From assembly GCF_014205795.1 (NCBI RefSeq), contig NZ_JACHCN010000002.1, forward strand, positions 1 through 64,000: DNA of 64,000 nt. The letters run 5' to 3'. Positions 53,590 through 63,553 of this stretch are shown here, piece after piece. The first letter of the stretch is position 1; each line of letters starts with the position of its first letter. A program made the position numbers and the translations under genes. The stretch comes from Rhodanobacter sp. MP7CTX1. Lineage in GTDB: Bacteria > Pseudomonadota > Gammaproteobacteria > Xanthomonadales > Rhodanobacteraceae. The notes under the pieces were generated by a model. That model saw nothing but the letters and a program-made list of their open reading frames with translations. It did not search any database and was not told the origin of the DNA.

Positions 53590-54719
53590 CAGATCACCAC
53601 CAGCTCGGCATGCAGCGCGCCGGCTTGTTTGAGCGCCTGCAGAATCGAAATCAGATCATTCGGCGTGGCACCGACCTGATTCACCGCGCGCACGATCGAA
53701 TCGAGGCTGACCCCGGGGCCGAACTTGAACATGTGCCCACCGTCCTGGCTGATCGTCACATTACTCTCGGGCACGACCGTGGTCTGGCCTTTGCTGAAAG
53801 CCGCCGGCTGGCTCACCTGCGGCTGCTCGCTGATGGTGACCTGGATCGAGCCATGCGCCACCGCGGCAGCGGTAACCCGCACATCCGAACCGATGACTAC
53901 CGTGCCCGTGCGTGAATTGACCACCACCCGTGCGGGCACGTCACCGGGCTGAACATCCAGCGATTCGATCGCGCCAAGCCACTCGACGCGCTGAGCGGGA
54001 TCGGTCGGTCCGCGCACGGACACCGAACCTCCGTCCACCGCATGCGCCGTACCCGAACCATAGAGATGATTGATCGCGTCGGCGATGCGTCCGACGGTGA
54101 TGTAGTCAGCGGTATTCAGATCCAGAACCATATCGCCGGCCGTGCCGAACGAGGAAACCACTGCGCGCTCGACCGTCGCGCCGTTGGGCACGCGGCCACT
54201 CGCGGTGATATTGATTTGCACGCTGGAACCGCTCTTGCCTTGTGCGCTGACACCACCGACGACCACGCTACCCTGCGCCATCGCGTAAACGTTGCCATCG
54301 GCACCGCGCAGCGGCGCCATCAGCAATTCGCCACCACGGATGCTCTTGGCATTGCCGATCGATGCCACGGTGACATCGATGGCCTGACCCGGCTTGGCAA
54401 ACGGTGGCAGTTCGGCCGTGATCGTCACCGCCGCGACGTTTTTAAGCTGCGGCTGAATGGTGGTCGGTACCGAGACACCGAACTGCTTGAGCATGTTTTC
54501 CAGGCTCTGCGTGGTAAACGGTGCCTGGGTGGTCTGATCGCCCGTGCCGTCGAGGCCGACAACCAGCCCATAGCCGATCAGCTGGTTGCTGCGCACGCCG
54601 GCGACTTGCACCAGATCGCGAACCTTGTCCGCATGCGCCTGCGGGATCAGCGCCAGCGTTGATACCAGCACGGCGAATAGCGCGCTGACCGACGATCGCT
54701 TCCAGCACCGGGCGATCAT
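53589..54719 (-). CDS. flgI: Flagellar P-ring protein FlgI
   Basis: 376 residues. Signal peptide ([19 protein letters not shown]) then [24 protein letters not shown], the FlgI signature. The ATG overlaps the flgH stop (TGATG); a GTG five codons upstream is less likely. Forms the periplasmic bushing. Confidence 0.96.
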   Translation of the reverse strand: MIARCWKRSSVSALFAVLVSTLALIPQAHADKVRDLVQVAGVRSNQLIGYGLVVGLDGTGDQTTQAPFTTQSLENMLKQFGVSVPTTIQPQLKNVAAVTITAELPPFAKPGQAIDVTVASIGNAKSIRGGELLMAPLRGADGNVYAMAQGSVVVGGVSAQGKSGSSVQINITASGRVPNGATVERAVVSSFGTAGDMVLDLNTADYITVGRIADAINHLYGSGTAHAVDGGSVSVRGPTDPAQRVEWLGAIESLDVQPGDVPARVVVNSRTGTVVIGSDVRVTAAAVAHGSIQVTISEQPQVSQPAAFSKGQTTVVPESNVTISQDGGHMFKFGPGVSLDSIVRAVNQVGATPNDLISILQALKQAGALHAELVVI

Positions 54720-55405
54720 CAGTAAGGCATCCACTTGGAATTGAAAAAGCGCGACAGCCAGCCTTGCGTATTGGCGTCAGCCAGAGTGCCGCGGCCGGTG
54801 TACGCGATCCGCGCATCGGCGACGCGCGTGGAGTCCACGGAGTTGTCCTGCTCGATGTCCTGCGCTCGCACGATGCCGGAAATGCGCACCAGCTCCTGGC
54901 CTTGATTGATCGTCAGCCACTTCTCGCCGCGCACCAGCAGGTTGCCATTGGAAAGACGCTGCGCCACCGTCACTGTGAGTTGACCGCTCAACTGATTGCT
55001 TTGCGTACTGCTGCCGGCGCCGTCGAAACTGTTTGCTGCGTTCGCGGTGGTGTCGGCTGCCTTGCCACCGTGAATGCTCAGCGAATGGCCCAGGATCTGC
55101 GGTGCGCCAATCTGGTTCTTGTCGGTCTTGCTGGTACTGGTTTCGGACTTCTTGCTGGCCTGGGTGCTTTCGACCAGGTTGATCGTGAGAATGTCGCCGA
55201 TGCGATGCGCGCGCGCGTCCGCAAACAATTCCATGTTCTGCATGTCGTGGTAGATCGCACCATCGGTCTGCGTTGCCACAGGCGGCTCCGCCGGTGGTGT
55301 GGCCGCCCAATCGGCGTCGTCGTGTTTTGGCTGCATCGCGCATCCGGCCAGCGCGGCAAAAGCCAGCGCCAGGGCGACACGCGTGCATAGGGACAGATAT
55401 TGCAT
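54719..55405 (-). CDS. flgH: Flagellar L-ring lipoprotein FlgH
   Basis: 228 residues. A lipoprotein signal with lipobox LAGC near residue 22, then [23 protein letters not shown] and the C-terminal [23 protein letters not shown] typical of FlgH. Outer-membrane ring; partner of FlgI. Confidence 0.96.
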   Translation of the reverse strand: MQYLSLCTRVALALAFAALAGCAMQPKHDDADWAATPPAEPPVATQTDGAIYHDMQNMELFADARAHRIGDILTINLVESTQASKKSETSTSKTDKNQIGAPQILGHSLSIHGGKAADTTANAANSFDGAGSSTQSNQLSGQLTVTVAQRLSNGNLLVRGEKWLTINQGQELVRISGIVRAQDIEQDNSVDSTRVADARIAYTGRGTLADANTQGWLSRFFNSKWMPY

Positions 55406-55413
55406 GATGGAGC

Positions 55414-56199
55414 TCAGGTCTTGTTGATGACGAACTGCAACATGTCGTCGACGGCACTGATCGACTTGGAGTTCATCTCATAGGTGCGCTGTGCTTCGAT
55501 CATGTTGACCATCTCCTCCACCACGTTGGTATTGGAGGATTCCAGCGACCCCTGCGACAAGGTTCCCATGCCGTTGACGCCGGGTTGCCCGGTTTGCGCC
55601 GTGCCGCTGGACTCGGTTTCCAGATAAAGGTTCTGGCCCATTGACTGCAGCCCTGCCGGATTGATGAAGTTGGCCAGCTGCAATACACCGATCTGGGTCG
55701 ACGTGGTCGAACCATTGCTGGTCGCAGTAACCGTGCCATCGGTGCCAATGGTGATCTTGCCGACATTCGTCGGCAGCGTGATCGCCGGGACCAGCGCATA
55801 GCCGTCAGCCGTGACCAGCTGCCCGGTCGAATCCTGATGCAGCGAACCGTCGCGGGAAAATGCCACGGTTCCATCCGGCAGACTCACCTGCAAAAATCCG
55901 TTGCCCTGCACTGCGACATCCAGCGCGTTGCCTGTCTGCGTGATCGCGCCCTGGGTAAAGAGTTTCTCGCTGCCGACCACTTTCACGCCGGTGCCCAGCA
56001 ACAGACCCGTAGGCGACTGGGTCTGCTCGGTGGTCTGACTGCCTGGCTGGCCTTCGTTCTGATAAATCAGATCCTGAAACGACGCGCGCGACGACTTGAA
56101 GCCGGTCGTACTGGCATTGGCCAGGTTGTTCGAAATGACGTCCATCTGAGTCTGCTGTGCATCCAGGCCCGTCTTGGCAATCCATAGAGAGGAAAACAT
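55414..56199 (-). CDS. flgG: Distal rod protein FlgG
   Basis: 261 residues, the conserved FlgG length. N-terminus LWIAKTGLDAQQTQMDVISN and NLANASTTGFKSSRASFQDL; C-terminus VNMIEAQRTYEMNSKSISAV. Forms the distal rod. Confidence 0.97.
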   Translation of the reverse strand: MFSSLWIAKTGLDAQQTQMDVISNNLANASTTGFKSSRASFQDLIYQNEGQPGSQTTEQTQSPTGLLLGTGVKVVGSEKLFTQGAITQTGNALDVAVQGNGFLQVSLPDGTVAFSRDGSLHQDSTGQLVTADGYALVPAITLPTNVGKITIGTDGTVTATSNGSTTSTQIGVLQLANFINPAGLQSMGQNLYLETESSGTAQTGQPGVNGMGTLSQGSLESSNTNVVEEMVNMIEAQRTYEMNSKSISAVDDMLQFVINKT

Positions 56200-56236
56200 T
56201 GCTTACTCCTAAATCTTGGGTGCAGAGCGACCGGGA

Positions 56237-56977
56237 TCAGCTGGTCTGCAAAAGTTTCATGCTGTCATCGGAATCGTCTTCAGCCGTCTTGATCGAACGC
56301 ACCTGCATTTCGTACTGACGCGATAACGAAATCATCTTCACCAGCTCCGAAGATGGATTGACGTTGCTTGCCTCCAGCGCACCCGGCGCCAACGACACGC
56401 TGGGATCTGTATCGGCCTGACCGCCGTCCGCCAGATGCATCAGCCCATCCGCGCCTTCGGTCAGCTGCGTGGGATCGGGGTTCACCAGCTTGATTTGACC
56501 GACTGCCGCGATCGTATTGGGACCCTCGCCCATCGGCACGGTGGAGATCGTGCCGTCGCTGCCGATGCTGATCTGTGCACTGTCGGGCACGGTGATCGGC
56601 CCTCCACCGCCCTGAACCGGATTGCCGCGACCGTCGGTCAGACTTCCGTCGGAGCCGAGCTGCAAATTGCCTGCTCGCGTGTAAGCCTCACTGCCGTCGG
56701 CTGCCTGCACTGCAATCCAGCCGGGCCCGTTGACCGCAACGTCCAGTGAGCGACCGGTCTGCTGGATCGCGCCCGGCGAATAGTCCTTGCCAACGCCCTG
56801 GGCTACCGCGTTGATGCGGGTCGCCGCGCCGGCCCCGAGGACCGGCATGCTCTGGAAGGCGCTGAGCGCGCTTTTGAAACCCACGGTCGATGCATTGGCC
56901 AGATCGTGGCTCACTGCATCCTGCGCACGCATGGTCTGCGTGGCGCCGGTCATCGCGATGTATACGGAGCGATCCAT
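56237..56977 (-). CDS. flgF: Proximal rod protein FlgF
   Basis: 246 residues. N-terminus MDRSVYIAMTGATQTMRAQD with HDLANASTVGFKS and a C-terminal MISLSRQYEMQVRSIKTAED. Proximal rod; follows flgE by 9 nt. Confidence 0.96.
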   Translation of the reverse strand: MDRSVYIAMTGATQTMRAQDAVSHDLANASTVGFKSALSAFQSMPVLGAGAATRINAVAQGVGKDYSPGAIQQTGRSLDVAVNGPGWIAVQAADGSEAYTRAGNLQLGSDGSLTDGRGNPVQGGGGPITVPDSAQISIGSDGTISTVPMGEGPNTIAAVGQIKLVNPDPTQLTEGADGLMHLADGGQADTDPSVSLAPGALEASNVNPSSELVKMISLSRQYEMQVRSIKTAEDDSDDSMKLLQTS

Positions 56978-56986
56978 GGCTATCGA

Positions 56987-58216
56987 TTAGTGGTTCACGG
57001 CCTGAATCAGCGTTTGGGCCAGCGAGTCGCTGGTACTCAACATCTGCGAATTCGCCTCATAGTCCTGTTGCGCCTGGATCATGTCGACCAGCTGCGCCGT
57101 GGTATCGGATGTATTGGAGGTTTCCAGCGCACCGGACTGAATGTTGGTGCTCCCGAATGTACCGGTACCGGCGGTGCCCATGATCGCGTTACCCGATGCA
57201 CCGGTGGCGGCCCAGGTTGTGTTGCCGAGCTGGCTCAGGCCCTGCGGATCGGCAAAGTTGGCCATCGCCACCTGACCGATCTGACTGCTCTGGAAATTGG
57301 AGTAGTACGCCGTCACTACGCCGTCGGGTCCGATGTCCACATTCGACAGCGTGCCCGCCTGGAAACCATTTTGAGTGGTTGGACCTGCCGAGAATGCGGT
57401 ACCGAACTGGGTGGTGTTGGCCAGGTTGACCGTCATCGTGGCGGGGAAGGTGGCGCCATTGGTCGGCTGCACCGGTGTGAACACAAGATTGCCGCCGGCT
57501 GGAGTGGCCATGACGCCGGACGAATTGAACGTGACCGCCTGCGAGCCAGCACTCTGGCCATCGACATAGAGATTCGCGTTCCACGTGTTGTTGCCGGTTT
57601 TGACGTAGTACACCGTCGCCTGGTGTGAACCGCCCTGCGAGTCGTAGATCGTCAGGGGCGTGGCGTTGGTATAGCTTTGCGAATCACTCGGATTGAACGG
57701 TGCGTCGGCCGGCAATGCTGCACTGGCCGGCAGGTTGGCGCTCATGGTGATGGTGCTGGTTGCGGTGGCGCTGCTCTGCGCGGTGTTGAGCTGAAGATTG
57801 GTCAGCGTGCTCGTATCGAAACCGCCCGCCCCGTTCGGCGGATAGACCTGCAAATTCGAACCATCAGCAGTCACCACGGTGCCGTTGGGATCCTGATGGA
57901 ATGCACCGTCACGCGTGTATTGCGGACCACTGCCATTGTTGATCGTGAAGAAGCCATCGCCGCTGATGGCCAGATCAAGACTGTTGCTGGTTGTTTCGAT
58001 GTCACCTTGAGTGAACTGCTGCGCGACTTTGGTCAGTTCGGCGCCGCTACCGATCGCGGTTGCGCTCAGGTTGAGGCCGGTGACCGCAAAGATATCCGCG
58101 AACTGCGCAGTCGAGCCTTTAAAACCCACCGTGCCGGCGTTCGCGATATTGTTGGCGATCACGTTGAGATCGGACTGAGCCGCATTGATACCGCTGAGCG
58201 CCTGATTGAGAGCCAT
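56987..58216 (-). CDS. flgE: Flagellar hook protein FlgE
   Basis: 409 residues. N-terminus ALSGINAAQSDLNVIANNIA with NAGTVGFKGSTAQFAD; C-terminus DMIQAQQDYEANSQMLSTSD. Hook subunit, polymerised under the FlgD cap and measured by FliK. Confidence 0.97.
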   Translation of the reverse strand: MALNQALSGINAAQSDLNVIANNIANAGTVGFKGSTAQFADIFAVTGLNLSATAIGSGAELTKVAQQFTQGDIETTSNSLDLAISGDGFFTINNGSGPQYTRDGAFHQDPNGTVVTADGSNLQVYPPNGAGGFDTSTLTNLQLNTAQSSATATSTITMSANLPASAALPADAPFNPSDSQSYTNATPLTIYDSQGGSHQATVYYVKTGNNTWNANLYVDGQSAGSQAVTFNSSGVMATPAGGNLVFTPVQPTNGATFPATMTVNLANTTQFGTAFSAGPTTQNGFQAGTLSNVDIGPDGVVTAYYSNFQSSQIGQVAMANFADPQGLSQLGNTTWAATGASGNAIMGTAGTGTFGSTNIQSGALETSNTSDTTAQLVDMIQAQQDYEANSQMLSTSDSLAQTLIQAVNH

Positions 58217-58255
58217 GCTGGATTCCTCGAAAAGTAAGTGCGGACAGAGCCGACG

Positions 58256-58936
58256 TCAGTTGATCTGCGCGACCTGGCTTAGCGGCACGCCGCCAATCCC
58301 GGCCACCTGTAAATAAGTGCCTGTGCTGCTGCCGCCGTAGCCGACGCCAGTGACCGAACCGGCGACATAGGTCGAGAGCGCAGCACTGTTGCCACCGTTA
58401 TTCGCCGTGACGCTATAGGTGCCGGCCGGCAGCTGCTTGCCGCTGCTGTCGGTGCCGTTCCAGCTGAAGGGGGACAGGCCGGCCTGTTGCGTGCCCAGAT
58501 CCATGGTCTGAACCACATTGCCATTGGCGTCCTCGATCGATACCTGCACATCGCCGGGGCTGGTGACATTCACCGCGCCATTCACGGCGCTGCCGCTGTA
58601 GCTGAGACTGCTCGACGGCACGAGGACCTGGCGCCCCACAAGGTTGGCCGAATTCAATACCTGCGATGTCTGCATCCCGCTGCTCACGTTGCCGCTCAAC
58701 GTCTGCAGATCGGTGTCGATATTCTGCGTTGCGGACAACTGACTGAACTGCGCCAACTCCGAGGCAAACTGCGAGTTGTCCATCGGCTTGGTCGGATCCT
58801 GCGCCTGCAGCTGCGTGGTCATCAGCTGCAAAAAGTCCGCCTGGGTCATCTGCGCGCCCGATGAGGGAGCACTGGTGACGTTCGTGCTTCCCGAGAGGGT
58901 GGGAGCGTTGGCGCTGGTAGCGTTGATGGTGGTCAT
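58256..58936 (-). CDS. flgD: Hook cap / scaffold protein FlgD
   Basis: 226 residues. The N-terminal MTQADFLQLMTTQLQAQDPT and DNSQFASELAQFSQL are the FlgD signature. A FLIG-like Ig domain follows. Needed for hook polymerisation. Confidence 0.96.
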   Translation of the reverse strand: MTTINATSANAPTLSGSTNVTSAPSSGAQMTQADFLQLMTTQLQAQDPTKPMDNSQFASELAQFSQLSATQNIDTDLQTLSGNVSSGMQTSQVLNSANLVGRQVLVPSSSLSYSGSAVNGAVNVTSPGDVQVSIEDANGNVVQTMDLGTQQAGLSPFSWNGTDSSGKQLPAGTYSVTANNGGNSAALSTYVAGSVTGVGYGGSSTGTYLQVAGIGGVPLSQVAQIN

Positions 58937-58951
58937 GTGCGATTCCTTGAA

Positions 58952-59383
58952 TTAGCTACCGAGTTCGATGGTCTTGAGCGCCAGCTGCTTGGCGCTGTTC
59001 ATCACTTCGACGTTGTTCTGATACGAACGCGACGCGGAAATCATGTTGACCAGCTCGTCGATCGGATTGACGTTGCTGCCGTATACGGTGCCGCTGGCAT
59101 CGGCCATCGGATTGCCGGGCTCGTAATGGGTTTCCACCGGCTGCTGGCTTTCGGTCACGCCAAGCATGCGCACGCCGTTGGTGCCCTCGTCGGCGTCCTG
59201 CGTCATCGAGCCTTCCTGCACGCCCTGCGTCGGTGCAAACAACAGCTCCTTCGCGCGATACGCAGAGTCGGGGCTGTTGCTGACGCTGTCGGCGTTGGCA
59301 AGATTGCTGGCCACTGTGTTGAGGCGCAGCGATTGCGCGGCCATGCCGGAACCCGCAGTATCGAAAATCTTCATCAACGACAT
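58952..59383 (-). CDS. flgC: Proximal rod protein FlgC
   Basis: 143 residues. FDTAGSGMAAQSLRLNTVAS and NLANADSVSNSPDSAYRAKE; C-terminal MISASRSYQNNVEVMNSAKQ. Overlaps flgB by TGATG. Confidence 0.97.
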   Translation of the reverse strand: MSLMKIFDTAGSGMAAQSLRLNTVASNLANADSVSNSPDSAYRAKELLFAPTQGVQEGSMTQDADEGTNGVRMLGVTESQQPVETHYEPGNPMADASGTVYGSNVNPIDELVNMISASRSYQNNVEVMNSAKQLALKTIELGS

Positions 59384-59784
59384 CAGTTGTTTCCTCCGGT
59401 GATGGCCAGACGCAAGGTCTGAATCGTGCTGTTGATGAAGCTCAGACTGGCCTGGTAGTGCACGGTATTGGCGGCGAAGGCGGCCTGCTCGACCTGGGTG
59501 TCGACCGTGTTGCCGTCCATACTTGGTTGCATCGGCACGCGATACTTGAGCTGATCGGCGTCACTGCCGGCAGCTCCGATCTGACCGGCACTCGGAGTGC
59601 TCAGCGCGAGCTGACTCGACTCACCGCTGGCCTGTTGCAGTGCGCTGCGGAAGTCCACGTCGCGCGCCTGATAGCCGGGTGTGTCTGCGTTGGCCAGATT
59701 CGAGGCAATAACTTCCGAACGGCGCTGCCATAAGGCGAGTGCCTGAGCGTTCAGTCCGAACACGCTGTCGGTGGTATTGGTCAC
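59383..59784 (-). CDS. flgB: Proximal rod protein FlgB
   Basis: 133 residues from a GTG with GGGAG 6 nt upstream. Contains RRSEVIASNLANADTPGYQA and the flexible middle of FlgB. First gene of flgBCDEFGHIJ(KL), driven by the sigma-54 site 40 nt upstream. Confidence 0.96.
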   Translation of the reverse strand: MTNTTDSVFGLNAQALALWQRRSEVIASNLANADTPGYQARDVDFRSALQQASGESSQLALSTPSAGQIGAAGSDADQLKYRVPMQPSMDGNTVDTQVEQAAFAANTVHYQASLSFINSTIQTLRLAITGGNN

Positions 59785-59823
59785 TACAAGCTCCCTGCGG
59801 CAATAGCTGCCTGAGGGGTCGGG

Positions 59824-59839
59824 AGCAAGTTACATGCCA
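59824..59839 (-). promoter_or_regulatory. Sigma-54 promoter of the flgB operon
   Basis: Minus strand TGGCATG-TAAC-TTGCT, near-perfect -24/-12 elements with correct spacing, 40 nt before the flgB GTG. Confidence 0.88.
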
Positions 59840-59974
59840 TCGCCAAACACACGGGCGAATCAGCGCCGCAGTGGCGCCAGAGCGCGCTCGGCCGCGCGCC
59901 GCACCCGCATCTGATGACGTTATGTCGACGCCTCGGGACGAAATCCCGACGTGTCTAAGACCGGAAATCCGACG

Positions 59975-60904
59975 TCAATTTGTTGACAGCTCCAGCAATT
60001 CCAAAACGGTTTGCGCCAGCAGATCGGGTTGGAATTTCGCGATGAAACGATCCGCGCCGACCTCCCGCACGATCGCCTCGTTGAAGACACCACTCAATGA
60101 GCTATGCAGCACCACTTTCAGACGACGCAGCGCGGGCTCCTCGCGGATCGCACGCGTCAACGCGTAACCGTCCATCCGTGGCATTTCGATATCCGACACC
60201 ACCAGCTTGATGCCGCCATCGGCCGGGCCGCTCGCCAGCTCCATCAGGCGATCGAATGCTTCATGCCCGTCTTGCGCGATGACGCAGTCGAGCTGCATCT
60301 GCTTGAACAAGCTCACCAGCCGCTGACGCGCCACCAGCGAATCGTCCACGACCATGATTCGGCGCGGCGTGATCGTGCGTTGCTCCGCGGCCTGTTGCAG
60401 CTGCGTCGAGATCTCCACGACCGAGCCATCAATACTGGCCAGCACCTGCTCCACATCGATCACCGCCATCAGCTGGCCATCAATGCGCGTGACCGCGCTG
60501 ACTCGATGGCCGTAACCCAGCGCACCGGCCGGCGACTCCAGCGACTCACCCGTGCAGTGCACGATGCGCTGGAAATCGGCGACCAGAAAACCCTGTACCG
60601 AACGACTGAACTCGGTCACCACCAGGTGTGCCGAGTCCACCGACGTCAGGGGCGGGTAACCCATGGCCACGCCCAGGTCGATCACCGGTATTGTCTTGCC
60701 ACGATAGTCGCAGCTGCCCGCCAGCAACTTGTGTGCGCCAGGCATGCGCTCCAGCGGCGGCTTGCGCAGTACCTCGCGCACTTTGAATACGTTGATGCCA
60801 AACAGCTGGGCATCGCCCAGACGAAACAGCAGCATCGCCACCCGATTGTGCCCGGCAAGCCGGGTATGGCTTTCCACGCTTTGCAGCAACTGTGCGGCGG
60901 CCAT
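59975..60904 (-). CDS. cheV: Chemotaxis coupling/receiver protein CheV
   Basis: 309 residues. An N-terminal CheW domain (FKVREVLRKPPLERMPGAHK, GKTIPVIDLGVAMGYP) is fused to a receiver domain (IMVVDDSLVARQRL, VVSDIEMPRMDGYALTR). It couples receptors and buffers phosphate. GAGGA precedes the ATG. In Pseudomonas cheR follows cheV here; it does not in this window. A sigma-28 site lies 48 nt upstream. Confidence 0.95.
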   Translation of the reverse strand: MAAAQLLQSVESHTRLAGHNRVAMLLFRLGDAQLFGINVFKVREVLRKPPLERMPGAHKLLAGSCDYRGKTIPVIDLGVAMGYPPLTSVDSAHLVVTEFSRSVQGFLVADFQRIVHCTGESLESPAGALGYGHRVSAVTRIDGQLMAVIDVEQVLASIDGSVVEISTQLQQAAEQRTITPRRIMVVDDSLVARQRLVSLFKQMQLDCVIAQDGHEAFDRLMELASGPADGGIKLVVSDIEMPRMDGYALTRAIREEPALRRLKVVLHSSLSGVFNEAIVREVGADRFIAKFQPDLLAQTVLELLELSTN

Positions 60905-60952
60905 GTTTTTTCCTCGATGCGATCCGTCGCGACTAATGCGACTCATCGCACG

Positions 60953-60980
60953 CTATCGGCCGCGCCATGCGCCGACTTGA
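60953..60980 (-). promoter_or_regulatory. Sigma-28-like promoter of cheV
   Basis: Minus strand TCAAGTCG, 12 nt, GCCGATAG. Boxes are good; spacing is one longer than usual. 48 nt before the cheV ATG. Confidence 0.65.
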
Positions 60981-61065
60981 GGCTGCCGGCTTTGATCCCT
61001 CCCCTATGCGCCTCGCGATTTGCGCCTGCCACTGCAGGATCGGCCATGGCATGTGCCTTGCTTAC

Positions 61066-61092
61066 TCAAGTTTATGCGCTTCCAGACGATCT
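61066..61092 (+). promoter_or_regulatory. Sigma-28-like promoter of the soluble receptor-flgA pair
   Basis: TCAAGTTT, 11 nt, GACGATCT. The -35 is perfect; the -10 keeps CGAT. It ends 35 nt before the receptor ATG and is divergent from the cheV site. Confidence 0.65.
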
Positions 61093-61127
61093 CTATGGGA
61101 GCCGACCTTCAAGGAATTGTCTTGCTT

Positions 61128-62438
61128 ATGAGCCTGATTCGCAGCCAGCATCTGGCCGCCCTGATACAAGCTGCCCTCGCTGGAAACGATGCCCAGCTGG
61201 CGGCGTTGAGTCGCAAGCATCCCAGCGCCGCAAGCGCGCTGGCGCCCCTGTTGGCGCGATTGGCGCCCCGCCCACCGGCATCCGTGGCGCTGCAATCGCT
61301 GGAGCAGCAGAGTCTGGTGCTGACCAATGCACAGGCACTTAATCGCGAGCAGGCCGCGCTGGAGCAATCCGCTGGCGAGAGCCGCGAGGGCGTCGGTCGC
61401 TTGACGGACGGCAGTGCCGGGATCTCGACGGCCCTGCAACAGGTACAGGTTGGCATCGAAGCGGCCAGCAAGGCCGGCGAACACAGCCAGGCCACCGTGA
61501 GCGAGTTGAATGGCCAACTGCGACTGCTGCGCAGCGCGCTGTCGGCAATGAACCACAACCAGAGTCATCTCGCCGAGCAAGTCGCACAGATTCGCGACCT
61601 GACCACGAGTGTGCAGGAAATCGCCCATCAGACCAATCTTGTCGCGCTCAATGCGGCGATCGAAGCGGCACGTGCTGGCGAGGCCGGTCGCGGCTTCGCC
61701 GTCGTCGCCGACGAGGTCAAGCAGCTCGCCGAGAAAACTTCGCAGGCTACCGCCGAAATCGAGAAAGTGACCGGCTCCATCGGCGAGTTCTCGCTACATA
61801 TGGATGGTGACGTGCAGCTTGGCCTGCAACGATTGGAACGCGCCCAGACGGGCATCGTTACCGCGGAAGCATCCTTGAATCAGGGGCGCGAGGCACTGCA
61901 GGGTGCCGGTGGACGCCTGCGCTCGCTGTGCGAGAACCAGGACGGCCTGCAGGTTCGCGCCACCACGATTCAAGCATCGCTTGGCGCGCTGCAACGTCGC
62001 GCCAACGAAGCGCTTCGCCATGGCGAAGCACTCAATCGTGCAGCGGTGCTGGCACACCGGCTCTGTCTGAGCTGGCTGGAAAGCGAAAGTGGCGACGACA
62101 TCGCCAGCCTCAGCCTGACCGTGCGCGAGTCCGTGCAGGGCTTGCGCCACGGCATGGAGCTGGCACTGCGAGAACCCACCGCGCTGGACCGCCGATGGTT
62201 CGACACGGATGCACTGCAGCGTAGCCTCGGTCGACTTGCCGCACGCCATAGCAATCATCCGGCCAATCTGAGCTTGCGCGAATCCGCTGCCCGCCTGCAT
62301 GAGCAGGGCACCGCCTTCCTCGAGCTGCTCGGCAACGGCCAGCTCGATCAGGCTGCACAGATGTCCAGCAAGTTCGAGAGCGAGCGTGAGGCGATCAACA
62401 CGCACCTCGCCAGCATGCTGGCCGACAACCGCCCATGA
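61128..62438 (+). CDS. Soluble methyl-accepting chemotaxis protein
   Basis: 436 residues with no membrane helix. The central signalling hairpin ([39 protein letters not shown]) is intact. A C-terminal helical domain of ~170 residues after the second coiled-coil arm may be the sensor; I see no CZB or PAS signature. It lies between cheV and flgA and overlaps flgA by ATGA. Start chosen at MSLIRSQH, downstream of the sigma-28 site; earlier ATGs fall inside that promoter. Confidence 0.92.
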   Translation: MSLIRSQHLAALIQAALAGNDAQLAALSRKHPSAASALAPLLARLAPRPPASVALQSLEQQSLVLTNAQALNREQAALEQSAGESREGVGRLTDGSAGISTALQQVQVGIEAASKAGEHSQATVSELNGQLRLLRSALSAMNHNQSHLAEQVAQIRDLTTSVQEIAHQTNLVALNAAIEAARAGEAGRGFAVVADEVKQLAEKTSQATAEIEKVTGSIGEFSLHMDGDVQLGLQRLERAQTGIVTAEASLNQGREALQGAGGRLRSLCENQDGLQVRATTIQASLGALQRRANEALRHGEALNRAAVLAHRLCLSWLESESGDDIASLSLTVRESVQGLRHGMELALREPTALDRRWFDTDALQRSLGRLAARHSNHPANLSLRESAARLHEQGTAFLELLGNGQLDQAAQMSSKFESEREAINTHLASMLADNRP

Positions 62439-63133
62439 AACGGCGTGTATTCACCGCCTTGCTGCTGGCATCCACCGCGGCAACGGCCGCTTCGATGGCC
62501 GCGTCTGATACGGCCACGGACTTGCGTGCCGTCGCCGAGCAGGCGGTGCGCGCGCAATATGGCCAGGCCGGCAGCCGGGTGGTGATCGTGCCGGAGAAAC
62601 TTAACCCGCACCTGCGCCTGGCACCCTGCCCGCAAGCCTTGCAGGCACGCCTGCCGTCGCGTCAGGGCGCGACCACACGGGTCGCCGTGTCGGTCATCTG
62701 CCCCGGTAACGGCGGCTGGGTGATCCAGGTCCCCGTGCAAATGCAGGTCTACCGGCAGGTATTGGTAACTGTTCGACCGCTGGCTCGAGGCGACAGTATC
62801 GGGCTGGGCGACGTCCATACCGAGGAGCGTGACATCACCCACCTGGCCTATGGCTATGTCGACAGTCTGGACCAGCTCGCCGGCCGGTCGCTGGCGCGGC
62901 CGTTAAGCTCGGGCTCGGTGCTGGAGCCTGGTCAACTCAACGGCCGCGAGGTGGTGCGTGCCGGAGATCAGGTGCAATTGATCGCCCAGCTCGATGGCAT
63001 CGAAGTACGTACTGCCGGCTTGGCGCTGGACGGTGGCGACACCGGGGCGCGCCTGCGTGTGCGCAACACTCATTCGGGCCTTGTGGTGGCCGGAGTGGTG
63101 CTGGGAGCCGATGAAGTAAAGGCGTTACCTTAA
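62435..63133 (+). CDS. flgA: Flagellar P-ring assembly chaperone FlgA
   Basis: 232 residues. Signal peptide ([19 protein letters not shown]), then an SAF domain ([19 protein letters not shown]) and C-terminal beta domain ([20 protein letters not shown]). Helps FlgI form the P ring. It overlaps the soluble receptor gene by ATGA, so an assembly gene rides on a late receptor promoter unless another promoter lies inside that gene. Confidence 0.95.
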   Translation: MKRRVFTALLLASTAATAASMAASDTATDLRAVAEQAVRAQYGQAGSRVVIVPEKLNPHLRLAPCPQALQARLPSRQGATTRVAVSVICPGNGGWVIQVPVQMQVYRQVLVTVRPLARGDSIGLGDVHTEERDITHLAYGYVDSLDQLAGRSLARPLSSGSVLEPGQLNGREVVRAGDQVQLIAQLDGIEVRTAGLALDGGDTGARLRVRNTHSGLVVAGVVLGADEVKALP

Positions 63134-63172
63134 CTTTTGATAAAAAAGCATACTAAGTGGCCTCAACGACCT

Positions 63173-63199
63173 TAAAGTTTTAGGTAGACACGCCGATAT
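63173..63199 (+). promoter_or_regulatory. Sigma-28 promoter of flgM
   Basis: TAAAGTTT, 11 nt, GCCGATAT: a perfect -35, seven of eight in the -10 and exact spacing. 40 nt before the flgM ATG. The best FliA site in the window. Confidence 0.92.
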
Positions 63200-63238
63200 C
63201 CCATTACAGGGCTCATCGCACAAGAGAATCCCACGCCT

Positions 63239-63553
63239 ATGAACACGACTATTTCACCCAACGGATTGCCCGCGCTACCGCAGGCGAAGACCAACCAGGG
63301 TAGCAACGGCAGTCAGGCCGGCTCGACCGTCGCCGGCGGCTCGTCTGCGGCGCAGGCCGACGACAGCGTCAAACTGACCGACTCGGCGCGCGCGCTGCAG
63401 CAAGCCAGCAGCACGAATGCGCAAAGCCCGGTCGATACCGCCCGTGTCGAGCAGATTCGCAAATCGCTTACTGACGGTACCTACAGTGTCGACGCCGGCA
63501 AGATTGCCGACCGTCTCACCTCGCTCGAAAGCCAGATCAACGGCACGCCATGA
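63239..63553 (+). CDS. flgM: Anti-sigma-28 factor FlgM
   Basis: 104 residues. Disordered Ser/Gly/Gln-rich N-terminus, C-terminal sigma-binding helices (VKLTDSARALQQAS, VEQIRKSLTDGTYSVDAGKI). Held FliA is released when FlgM is exported after hook completion. Autoregulated through its sigma-28 promoter. ATGA overlap with flgN. Confidence 0.95.
   Translation: MNTTISPNGLPALPQAKTNQGSNGSQAGSTVAGGSSAAQADDSVKLTDSARALQQASSTNAQSPVDTARVEQIRKSLTDGTYSVDAGKIADRLTSLESQINGTP

Noticed and set aside
59933..59949. TCGGGA-N5-TCCCGA hairpin in the flgB-cheV gap as a cheV terminator
   Set aside because: Six-base stem without a T-run on either strand; too weak to call.
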